From Cytobacillus stercorigallinarum (GTDB taxonomy: Bacteria > Bacillota > Bacilli > Bacillales > Cytobacillaceae), in contig NZ_JACSQT010000003.1 of assembly GCF_014836495.1 (NCBI RefSeq), positions 1-64,000 of the forward strand: DNA of 64,000 nt. Reading direction: 5' to 3'. The position numbers and the translations under genes were made by a program. Below are positions 18,470-26,363 of this stretch, piece by piece. The notes beneath the pieces are model-generated. The model was not told the DNA's origin, made no database searches, and saw only the letters and a program-made list of their open reading frames with translations. Each line of letters begins with the position of its first letter. Position 1 is the stretch's first letter.

Positions 18470-19287
18470 AAAAATGGTTATTAACAGGTACATTCTTATT
18501 ATCTTTAACAGGCTTAGCTGCATGTGGTAGTGATGAAGCCAGCAACTCTACAGAAGGATTATATGACGATGAAGAATTAGTCATTGGTGTCACTGCAGGT
18601 CCACATGAGCAAATTTTAGAAAAAGTAATTGAATTAGCTAAAGAAGAAGATATCAATATTAAACCACAAGTTTTTACTGATTATGTGATGCCAAATGTCG
18701 CATTAGCTGAAAAAGAGATTGACTTAAACATTTTTCAAACAGAGCCTTATTTTAATGCATTTAAAGAAGATAGAAATTTAGATTTAGTTAAATCTTTTGA
18801 TACTGTTTCATTCCCAATGGGCATCTATGCACTCGATGTAAAAGATGTCGCTGAATTAAAAGACGGCGCAAAAATCGGTCTACCGAGTGACCCAACAAAT
18901 AGTGGCCGGGCTCTATTACTTTTTGAAAAAGCTGGATTAATCGAATTAGATCCTGAAACAGGTATCAATTCAACTGTACGTGATATCGAAAAAAACAATG
19001 GCAACTATGAATTTATTGAACTTGACTCTGCCCAAATCGCTCGACAACTAGAAGAGTTAGACGCTGCTGCAATTAACACAAACTTTGCGATTGAAGCTGG
19101 TTTTGTCCCTTCTAAAGACGCTATCTTTATCGAGCCTAAAGATTCACCTTACGTAAACCACGCTGCTGTCCGTACGGAGAATAAAGATGATGAAATTCTT
19201 GAAAAATTAGCTGAAATCTACCGCAGTGAAGAAATTGAAAAGTTTGTTGAAGAGGAATTTGACGGTTCAGTTATCGTCTCTTGGTAA
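18466..19287 (+). CDS. metQ: Methionine ABC transporter substrate-binding lipoprotein
   Basis: A 273-residue NlpA/MetQ-family lipoprotein that captures methionine outside the membrane. The signal MKKWLLTGTFLLSLTGLAAC ends in the lipobox cysteine at residue 20. The mature part shows the family signature VTAGPHEQILEKVIELAKEEDINIKPQVFTDYVMPNVALAEKEIDLNIFQTEPYF and the later LPSDPTNSGRALLLFEKAGLI. It overlaps the dehydrogenase stop by four bases and has AAAGGGAG upstream. Together with metN and metP it forms a complete D/L-methionine importer regulated by the S-box. Confidence 0.95.
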   Translation: MKKWLLTGTFLLSLTGLAACGSDEASNSTEGLYDDEELVIGVTAGPHEQILEKVIELAKEEDINIKPQVFTDYVMPNVALAEKEIDLNIFQTEPYFNAFKEDRNLDLVKSFDTVSFPMGIYALDVKDVAELKDGAKIGLPSDPTNSGRALLLFEKAGLIELDPETGINSTVRDIEKNNGNYEFIELDSAQIARQLEELDAAAINTNFAIEAGFVPSKDAIFIEPKDSPYVNHAAVRTENKDDEILEKLAEIYRSEEIEKFVEEEFDGSVIVSW

Positions 19288-19326
19288 ACTGATCAAAAAT
19301 GAGCGTTACGGAGGGAGTATCAAATC

Positions 19327-20364
19327 ATGATAGAGCTTAAGAATATAACCAAAACCTTTACAGGAAAACAAGGAAACATCCATGCATTAAAGGATGTTTC
19401 ACTATCAGTGGATCAAGGAGAAATCTTCGGGGTTATCGGATACAGCGGCGCTGGTAAAAGTACATTAATTCGCTGTGTGAACTTACTTGAAAAACCTGAT
19501 AGTGGTTCTGTAAAAGTCAATGGGGTGGATTTAACCACGCTGACATCAGGAAAACTCCGTGAAGCAAGAAGTCATATCGGCATGATTTTTCAAGGGTTTA
19601 ACTTATTAAAAACCGCAACAGTTTATGATAATATTGCGATTCCTCTTAAACTAACAGGATTAGATAAGAAAGAAGTAAAGAGTCGAGTGAATAAATATTT
19701 AGAGATTGTCGGTTTAAGTGAAAAACAAAATGCTTATCCAGCTGAGTTATCTGGTGGCCAAAAGCAACGGGTTGCTATTGCCCGTGCATTATCGCATGAA
19801 CCAGAAGTATTACTCAGCGATGAAGCAACAAGCGCCTTAGATCCAGATACAACAGAGGCAATTCTTGATTTGCTCTTAAAAATCAATAAAGAATTAGGAA
19901 TTACGATTCTCCTTATTACACATGAGATGAATGTTATCCAAAGGATTTGCGATTGTGTGGCCGTTATGGAAAATGGGGAAATTATCGAAGAGGGGCGAAC
20001 GAAGGATATCTTTACGTCTCCTCAACACAGTACAACCAAAAGATTCGTCAATAGCTTATTTTCACATGATATCCCCGATGATCTATTAGAGGAATTAAGT
20101 GAAAGTGGCCAAGTGGCAACATTATCTTTCTTTGGTGAATCATCAGGTGATCCTGCACTTGCATTAGTAACGAAAAAATATGATATTTTCCCTAATATCT
20201 TATCTGGTAATATTACAAGATTAAAAGATGAAGCATTCGGACAGTTGCTTGTCCATTTTAAAGGCGATACAGCAGAGATTCACAAAGCCATTCAATTTTT
20301 ACAAGAGAAACAAGTCCATGTGGAAGGAGTGACACTCAATGAACGCCATCAACGAATTTCTTGA
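19327..20364 (+). CDS. metN: Methionine ABC transporter ATP-binding protein
   Basis: A 345-residue ATPase. The first 240 residues are the ABC domain: Walker A GYSGAGKST at 38-46, signature LSGGQKQR near 142-149, Walker B VLLSDEATSALDP. About 100 C-terminal residues form the NIL/ACT-like regulatory domain (TLSFFGESSGDPALALVTKKYDIFPNILSGNITRLKDEAFGQLLVHFKG), which in MetN proteins binds methionine and inhibits transport. The Walker B has SDEATSALD rather than DEPTSALD, as is usual in MetN. The RBS GGAGGGAG precedes the ATG. It overlaps metP by 26 bases. Confidence 0.96.
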   Translation: MIELKNITKTFTGKQGNIHALKDVSLSVDQGEIFGVIGYSGAGKSTLIRCVNLLEKPDSGSVKVNGVDLTTLTSGKLREARSHIGMIFQGFNLLKTATVYDNIAIPLKLTGLDKKEVKSRVNKYLEIVGLSEKQNAYPAELSGGQKQRVAIARALSHEPEVLLSDEATSALDPDTTEAILDLLLKINKELGITILLITHEMNVIQRICDCVAVMENGEIIEEGRTKDIFTSPQHSTTKRFVNSLFSHDIPDDLLEELSESGQVATLSFFGESSGDPALALVTKKYDIFPNILSGNITRLKDEAFGQLLVHFKGDTAEIHKAIQFLQEKQVHVEGVTLNERHQRIS

Positions 20365-21010
20365 TGCATGGGGTGCTGATTTATGGGAGTCAACGATACA
20401 AACTTTCCAAATGGTTGGTATCTCTCTCGCGATTTCCATTTTGATCGGGTTACCACTAGGTATTCTTCTTGTTTTAACTAGACCAGGTAAAGCTTTAGAT
20501 AATAAATTTGTATATAATGTGCTCAACGTAGTGATTAACGTCATTCGTTCCGTACCTTTTATTATCTTATTATTTTTCATTCTACCGTTTACCAAGTTTA
20601 TTGTTGGTACATCGATTGGTGTTAAAGGCGTGATTGTCCCACTTGTCATTTATACCGCCCCATATATTGCGCGCTTAATGGAATCGGCATTACTTGAGGT
20701 TGACCGTGGTGTTGTCGAAGCGTATGAAGCAATGGGAATTAAAACAAGACATATTATATGGAATGTACTTGTTAGAGAGTCGCGCTCCTCAATCGTTCTT
20801 GGACTAACGATTGCTACAATTGGATTAATTGGTGCTACAGCAATGGCGGGACTCGTTGGCGGTGGAGGGCTTGGTGACTTAGCCTACCGTTATGGCCATT
20901 TGAGATATGAAGTTGATGTGATGTATGTCACCGTCATTTTACTGATTATATTAGTACAGGGCTTGCAGTCGTTGGGGAATTTTTGGGCTGCTAAGTTGAA
21001 GAAGGATTAA
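20339..21010 (+). CDS. metP: Methionine ABC transporter permease
   Basis: A 223-residue permease with five membrane segments, the MetI/MetP size. The EAA loop is visible as VVEAYEAMGIKTRHIIWNVLVRES (about 125-148). The motif MAGLVGGGGLGDLAYRYGH near the C-terminus is typical of methionine permeases. It starts inside metN (26-bp overlap), with TGGAAGGAGTG upstream, and is the last gene before a strong terminator. Confidence 0.95.
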   Translation: MNAINEFLDAWGADLWESTIQTFQMVGISLAISILIGLPLGILLVLTRPGKALDNKFVYNVLNVVINVIRSVPFIILLFFILPFTKFIVGTSIGVKGVIVPLVIYTAPYIARLMESALLEVDRGVVEAYEAMGIKTRHIIWNVLVRESRSSIVLGLTIATIGLIGATAMAGLVGGGGLGDLAYRYGHLRYEVDVMYVTVILLIILVQGLQSLGNFWAAKLKKD

Positions 21011-21013
21011 AGA

Positions 21014-21045
21014 AAAAGAGCCGAAAGCAAATGTTCGGCTCTTTT
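21014..21045. terminator. Bidirectional terminator after metP
   Basis: A 12-bp stem, AAAAGAGCCGAA with TTCGGCTCTTTT, lies between the met operon and the convergent MMPL gene and serves both strands. Confidence 0.9.
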
Positions 21046-21102
21046 CTTATTTCTGCTTGCAAGCTCTTAAGAAAACTGGCGAAGAAATTGTTCTACTTAA
21101 CT

Positions 21103-24100
21103 TTAGCCCTCTTCTCTTCTTCTCTTTAATTTTTCCCCAATTGCTAAAAATGATGGGACTAAAATTGGTAGCATAAGCAAGCTCAGCATGATTAGACCAA
21201 TTAGCACAACGAGCGCCACTTCGATCAGTGTAATGACGCCTGAAGGGATTAATGCAGCAAAGGTCCCTCCTAAAATAATGGCAGCCGATATCACTACTCC
21301 ACCTATATTTTTCGCTGCCGTTAAGATCGCATTTACCGGATTACCATCGACTTCATTAAAACGCATCATTAGAAAGATACTATAATCGACTCCAAGAGCG
21401 ATAATCATAATAAATCCAAAAAATGGTACATTCCATGCGAGCTCACTTGCGCCGAGAATAGATTGACTCATCCATTCACTAATACCTAATGAAGTATAGT
21501 AGGCTAATAGGAGTGCCGCAATAATATATAATGGCTGCATCACAGATCGTGTGATAACCATTAGAACGATGCCAATGCCAATTAGCATAATGGTTGCTGT
21601 TCGAGCGAAATCTTCTGTAGCAATATTTTGTAAGTCTAGATTTTGCTGTGTTTGCCCACCGATTGCATATTCAGCATCTTGTAAAACGGTTGCATTCATA
21701 CTTGCCGGCACTTGACGATTGACTTCTTCCATTACCTTCATCGCTTCATTTGTATAAGGGTTCTCTTCTAAAACAATCGTCAACGTCGTCATTTTTTGAT
21801 TATCTGATACATACATATCAAGTGCTTGCTGAAATTCCTCTCCATTTAATACTTCCTCAGGAATAAAGAATTTTTCTGAAGCTTTCGAGTCACTTAAGCC
21901 ACTAAGATACTTATTTGCATCCTGTAAACCCTCACCTACTTGATTTAATCCATCTGTACTTTCTGCTAATCCCTTTTCTAATTCCACCATTTTCTCACTT
22001 AAATCATCTAAACCTGTTTGGAGCATGATTTGCCCCTCATTAATTTGGGCTAATCCAGACGCTAATTCACCCGTTTTTGTCGCCATTTCATTTGATGCCC
22101 TTGCACCATTTGCTAAACCTGTTTGCAACTCATTCGCACCTGACTCTAATGCATCTAAACCGCTTCGAAGTTCTCCTAAGCCAGTATGAACTTGCTCAAG
22201 TCCTGCATTCACTTCAGCAAACCGAGCCATCGCCGTTTCATATTGTGGATAAGCAGATTCTAATTGCGTACTTAACCCATCAACTTGTAGCTTCGCCTCT
22301 CTGGCTGTTCCTAATGCCAGTTGTATTTGCTCATCTGTAGCAGCTTCTGGATTTTCCTCAATATAGTTTGTTAATGATTGCTCAATTTGCGTAAATGCTA
22401 AAGTCATACTTGTTACAGCAGTATTCATCTGCGTAAATACATTGCCTGTATTGGAAAGCCCTTTTTGCAGTTCCGTATAACCATTCAATAATGTGCCAGT
22501 TGCACCAGAAAGCTGTTCCACACTTGCCTTCACATCTGCAATCCCTTGATTTAACTCACTTGCCCCACTACTACCTGATTGAATTCCAGTTGTTAATTCA
22601 TTCAGTGCCTCTACTAAAGTGGACGCTCCGTTTTTAGCATTTGTTGTTCCATCAATGAGTGTTTGCACATCTTCTAATTGATTACTATTTTGATTGGCTG
22701 ATAATTCTCCTTCAGCAGAAGATAAACCATCATGTATCGTTCCTACCCCTTTGTTAGCATCCCCAATCCCTTGATTTAATTGATCTGTTTGATCATTTAA
22801 ATAGAGTTCTGGTATTTTTTCTCCAGCTGGTCTTGTGACAGATTGTACCTTGGATACGCCATCGACAGCTAATATTTTCTCTGTCAATTCATCAATCGCT
22901 TGCAATGATTCTTGTTGATTGAGTGATTGCTCATTTTTTATAACTAATGTTGCCGGTGCTGAGAACCCAGAAGGAAAATGGTCTTCTATCCGATTGATTC
23001 CCTGTTTTGATTCAAAAGAATCATCTACTTCAAGAAGGTCGTTATAGCTTAATTCTCCTGAGTATTTGAATACAAATGGTAGAGAGATAAGAAGAACAAT
23101 AAGTAATGAGAGAAAAGGACGCTTTATTGAATGTCCTGAGAGAAATCCCCAAAATTTACTGTCCGCATGACCGTCAAATTTCTTAGATGGCCAAAACATC
23201 TTTTTCCCTAACACGTACATGAAAAATGGATTAAATGTATACAACACTGCTACAAGGACTGCTACACCGATAGCTACCGCCGAACTAGCTTGATACAAGC
23301 TAAATTGAGCAAACATTAATACAATAAAACCAATAAACACGGCTAAACCACTATATAGAACAGTAATTCCTGCCGTACGATAGGTAACTTTAAGTGCCTC
23401 TAAAATGGTTTCCTGCTTACTCAGCTCTTCTTTAAATCTCGTAAATAGTAAGATATTATAGTCAGTACCTATTCCAAATAAAATCACTACTAAAAATACT
23501 TGCGTGAAATTTGAAAATGGGTAATTAAATGAATCTACTAAGTTTGCAATAATAGACATGGAGACAATATAGGATACACCCACAGATAATAATGAGATAA
23601 ACGGTATAATCGGCGAACGGAAAACAAGAATTAATACGAGTAGGATGAATACGACGGCAATTGCCTCGGTTTTCTTAATCCCATCTTGCGTCGCCTGTAC
23701 AAAGTCTTCCATGACAAGTTCGTTGCCAGTAATAGAAACTTCGAGTGTATCTGTTATGAACTCACTTCTAAGAGAATTAGCGACTTCCTGTAATTCACCC
23801 TGCTCCCGGTCAATAGAAATCTGCGCTAGTATGGTCGAACCATCTTCAGCTGTCAGAACCGATGCTGCTTCTTCACCATCCAAATGCGTTGTCATCTCTT
23901 CGATACCAAGTGATGATTGTCTGGCTTTTACATCTGAAAGCAGTTTATCTAATTCCTTTTTCTCCTGATTAGACATTTCCTTGCCATCTTTTGATCCTAT
24001 AACTGCGATAAAATCATACGTATCTGCATTCTCATCCATTTCCTCTAACAATTGTGACGCTTCTCTACTTAAGGCATTATCTGGTATTGTTATTTGCCCC

Positions 24101-24207
24101 TTTTCTCTAACGAGGTCATCCATATTCGGCATCCATAGGAAACTTAATACTGAGATAACAACCCACCCGAAAAATAATAGGGTTCTTACATTTTTTAACT
24201 TTGACAC
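21103..24207 (-). CDS. Large MMPL-family RND transporter with heptad-rich central domain
   Basis: A 1034-residue MMPL exporter. The two membrane blocks (about residues 155-350 and 815-1020) carry the relay helices FGIGTDYNILLFTRFKEEL and IALGVDYSIFLMMRFNEVD. Between them lies an unusually long extracytoplasmic stretch (about 430-790) of helical repeats built from LxxGLxxLxxGxxEL-type heptads, like the stalk of YhgE/Pip-type proteins. The start is set at GTG 24207, because AAAGGAGTCAGATC precedes it. An ATG at 24288 would add 27 residues with no RBS and would overlap the operator. It follows the TetR gene with an 18-bp palindrome in the gap. Substrate unknown. Confidence 0.88.
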   Translation of the reverse strand: MSKLKNVRTLLFFGWVVISVLSFLWMPNMDDLVREKGQITIPDNALSREASQLLEEMDENADTYDFIAVIGSKDGKEMSNQEKKELDKLLSDVKARQSSLGIEEMTTHLDGEEAASVLTAEDGSTILAQISIDREQGELQEVANSLRSEFITDTLEVSITGNELVMEDFVQATQDGIKKTEAIAVVFILLVLILVFRSPIIPFISLLSVGVSYIVSMSIIANLVDSFNYPFSNFTQVFLVVILFGIGTDYNILLFTRFKEELSKQETILEALKVTYRTAGITVLYSGLAVFIGFIVLMFAQFSLYQASSAVAIGVAVLVAVLYTFNPFFMYVLGKKMFWPSKKFDGHADSKFWGFLSGHSIKRPFLSLLIVLLISLPFVFKYSGELSYNDLLEVDDSFESKQGINRIEDHFPSGFSAPATLVIKNEQSLNQQESLQAIDELTEKILAVDGVSKVQSVTRPAGEKIPELYLNDQTDQLNQGIGDANKGVGTIHDGLSSAEGELSANQNSNQLEDVQTLIDGTTNAKNGASTLVEALNELTTGIQSGSSGASELNQGIADVKASVEQLSGATGTLLNGYTELQKGLSNTGNVFTQMNTAVTSMTLAFTQIEQSLTNYIEENPEAATDEQIQLALGTAREAKLQVDGLSTQLESAYPQYETAMARFAEVNAGLEQVHTGLGELRSGLDALESGANELQTGLANGARASNEMATKTGELASGLAQINEGQIMLQTGLDDLSEKMVELEKGLAESTDGLNQVGEGLQDANKYLSGLSDSKASEKFFIPEEVLNGEEFQQALDMYVSDNQKMTTLTIVLEENPYTNEAMKVMEEVNRQVPASMNATVLQDAEYAIGGQTQQNLDLQNIATEDFARTATIMLIGIGIVLMVITRSVMQPLYIIAALLLAYYTSLGISEWMSQSILGASELAWNVPFFGFIMIIALGVDYSIFLMMRFNEVDGNPVNAILTAAKNIGGVVISAAIILGGTFAALIPSGVITLIEVALVVLIGLIMLSLLMLPILVPSFLAIGEKLKRRREEG

Positions 24208-24239
24208 GATCTGACTCCTTTCTTTTTTATGTGACGGAC

Positions 24240-24257
24240 GGAATGAATATTCATTCC
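24240..24257. promoter_or_regulatory. 18-bp palindrome, likely TetR operator (copy 1)
   Basis: GGAATGAATATTCATTCC is a perfect palindrome about 33 bases before the MMPL start. The identical sequence occurs again upstream of the TetR gene, which strongly suggests the binding site of that regulator. Confidence 0.85.
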
Positions 24258-24300
24258 TATTTATATTCATCTTGAAATAAACTTTCAAGCTAATGTTTAA

Positions 24301-24876
24301 CTAGTTGGCTTTAATCGCATTCCAACAACAATCCTCTAAGTTATCCATTAAAGGAGAACTACCATCGATAGTTCCTGCCCGCACCATTTTTAATATTTGA
24401 ACAATGGCACCATAAACAACACCTATCAAAGCCTCAGTTTGGAGAACGATAATTTCTCCTCTTTCTTGACCAACTCTAACAACATTGGAGATATATTCTA
24501 TAAACGAATCAAATAGTTCCTGGCTTTCTTTTGTTAAAAATATTTCATTACAATGAGAATCAATGAAGTGTAGCGCATGTGTATCTTCCATCGCAAAGTG
24601 GTGAATACTCTCAAAGATATGATGAAATTGTTCACGGATACTTGATTCGGTCGGATAATCCTTTAATAATTGTTCAAATAACGCATTTAGTTTTTCTTGG
24701 AAGAGCACATTAACTAAGCTCTCTTTATGATCAAAATAACGATAAATCGTTCCCGCACCAACCTTTGCAGCATCAGCAATCATCGGTACCGTCGTCCCGT
24801 TATACCCCCTCTCTGCAAACAAAACAATCGCGGCATCTAAAATGTCTTGCCGCTTAGACTTTTTTGTCTCAGTCAT
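24301..24876 (-). CDS. TetR family regulator of the large MMPL exporter
   Basis: A 191-residue TetR repressor. The helix-turn-helix spans TTVPMIADAAKVGAGTIYRYFDHKESLVNVLF (about residues 28-60), after RQDILDAAIVLFAERGYNG. The start is ATG 24876, behind AAGGAGAGAGTGT; nine extra upstream codons are open but lack an RBS. Identical 18-bp palindromes lie 35 bases before this gene and before the MMPL gene, so it should repress both itself and the exporter. The inducer is unknown. Confidence 0.93.
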   Translation of the reverse strand: MTETKKSKRQDILDAAIVLFAERGYNGTTVPMIADAAKVGAGTIYRYFDHKESLVNVLFQEKLNALFEQLLKDYPTESSIREQFHHIFESIHHFAMEDTHALHFIDSHCNEIFLTKESQELFDSFIEYISNVVRVGQERGEIIVLQTEALIGVVYGAIVQILKMVRAGTIDGSSPLMDNLEDCCWNAIKAN

Positions 24877-24910
24877 ACACTCTCTCCTTACTTCAATCAA
24901 CATATGATTA

Positions 24911-24928
24911 GGAATGAATATTCATTCC
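24911..24928. promoter_or_regulatory. 18-bp palindrome, likely TetR operator (copy 2)
   Basis: Exact second copy of GGAATGAATATTCATTCC, upstream of the TetR start. Two identical 18-bp palindromes about 670 bp apart at the two promoters of one regulator/target pair are hard to explain otherwise. Confidence 0.85.
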
Positions 24929-25059
24929 GATATAGAGTAGAATAATATATTTTTTTCTATTTGACAAATATAACATGCGTTGTGCAAAGGTTTATGATTT
25001 CACTTCTTATACGTTAGCTTTTTAGTTACACTTATTTGCGTCTTTACTAATTTCTTTTT

Positions 25060-25092
25060 GTAGGTGCATTTCGCGTTTGCTCACACATCTTG
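25060..25092 (+). repeat. Left boundary direct repeat of the 51-bp array
   Basis: This 33-base segment (beginning GTAGGTGCATTT, ending ACACATCTTG) matches 26215-26247 at 28 of 33 positions in direct orientation. The two copies bracket the tandem repeat array. Confidence 0.75.
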
Positions 25093-25130
25093 ATGGTATT
25101 TTCAAATGCAAACAAAAGAAGGGGCTAAAT

Positions 25131-26206
25131 TATGTGCCACGCAAATGCTTGAATCAATGCAAACGAGAAGCAGTCCGGAATATGAGCCATGTAATAATCG
25201 AAAGCATGGCAAATATGTATGTTGGCTGGAATATGTGCATCGGAAAAGCTGGAATCGATGCACATATGAGAAGTGACTGATATATGTGCTTCGGAATAGC
25301 CGAATGCGTTGCAAATATGAGAAGGCGCTGAAGTATGTGCATCGAAAAAAACGAAAGCACTGCAAATATGTATATTGCCTGGAATATGTGCATCGGAAAA
25401 GCTGGAATCGTTGCAAATAAGAGAAGGCGCTGATATATGTGCTTCGGAATAACCGAATGCGTTGCAAACAAGAGAAGGCGATGGATTTTGTGCATCGGAA
25501 AAAACGAAAGCACTGCAAATATGTTTGTTGGCTGGAATATGTGCATCGGAAAAGCTGGAAGCGATGCACATATGAGAAGTGGCTGATATATGTGCTTCGG
25601 AATAGCCGAATGCGTTGCAAATAAGGGAAGGGGCTGAAGTATGTGCATCGGAATTACCAAAAGCGTTGCAAACAAGAGAAGGCGATGGGATATGTGCCTC
25701 GGAAAAAACGAAAGCACTGCAAATATGTGTGTTGGCTGGAATATGTGCATCGGAAAAGCTGGAATCGTTGCAAATAAGAGAAGGGGCTGAAGTATGTGCA
25801 TCGGAATTACCGAATGCATTGCAAATACGAGAAGGCGATGGATTTTGTGCCTTGTAAAAAACGAAAGCATTGCTAATATGTGTGTTGGCTGGGGTATGAG
25901 CCTCGGAAAAGCTGGAATCATTGCAAATAAAAGAAGGCGCTGACATATGTGCCCCGTAAAAAACGAAAGCACTGCAAATATGTATGTTGGCTGGGATATG
26001 TGCATCGGAAAGGCTGGAATCGTTGCAAATAAGAGAAGGGGCTGAAGTATGTGCATCGGAATTACCCGAATGCGTTGCAAACAAGAAAAGGCGATGGATT
26101 TTGTGCATCGAAAAAAACGAAAGCATTGCAAATATGAGAAGGCGCTGACATATGTGCCTCAGAATAACCGAATGCGTTGCAAACAAAAGTGTTGACTGGA
26201 GGTTAT
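25131..26206 (+). repeat. Tandem array of about 20 51-bp units (51-bp VNTR-like repeat)
   Basis: TATGTGC (or TTTGTGC, TATGAGC) recurs every 51 bases, for example at 25385, 25436 and 25487, through about 20-21 units. One unit near 26047 is 52 bases. Each unit has two related halves of 25/26 bp: one starts GTGCATCGGAAAAGCTGG or similar, the other TTGCAAATAAGAGAAGGCG. Three unit types are recognisable: X with GGAAAAGCTGGAATCG, Y with TTCGGAATAGCCGAATGCG or a variant, and Z with AAAAAACGAAAGCA plus TATGTTGGCTGG. They mostly repeat in the order Z-X-Y, giving a period of about 153 bp. The plus strand is purine-rich (33 of 51 bases in the unit at 25385). The units at both ends are degenerate. No gene lies within; function unknown. 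Confidence 0.95.
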
Positions 26207-26214
26207 GCCAGCTT

Positions 26215-26247
26215 GTGGGTGCATTTCACTTTTGCTTATACATCTTG
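26215..26247 (+). repeat. Right boundary direct repeat of the 51-bp array
   Basis: Direct copy (28/33) of 25060-25092. Its core TTGTGGGTGCAT occurs once more at 26265-26276, 52 bases downstream, so the right flank itself keeps the array period. Confidence 0.75.
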
Positions 26248-26321
26248 TATGATTTCCCGGTATCTTGTGGGTGCATCTAGCTTCATGTTTTCATGTAACG
26301 TCTAGTTACGGTTCTCAATTT

Positions 26322-26351
26322 AAAAAGACTGACTCAATAATTAGAGTCAGC
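26322..26351 (-). terminator. Terminator of the ketone-body CoA-transferase operon
   Basis: GCTGACTC and GAGTCAGT arms form a stem on the minus strand with TTTTTA following, just past the scoB stop at 26364. Confidence 0.85.
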
Positions 26352-26363
26352 CCTAGAGCCATT

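Noticed and set aside
24208-24288. ATG 24288 as start of the large MMPL gene
   Set aside because: It lacks an RBS and would put the 18-bp operator inside the coding region. GTG 24207 has AAAGGAGTCAG at proper distance.
25125-26186. Long minus-strand reading frames (353, 325 and 172 codons) in the 51-bp array as protein genes
   Set aside because: They are open only because the unit length is divisible by three. They overlap each other, start at TTG or internal codons without an RBS, and shift frame at the 52-bp unit.
25131-26206. CRISPR array
   Set aside because: There are no identical direct repeats separated by unique spacers. The units are contiguous and divergent along their whole length, and no cas gene is in the window.
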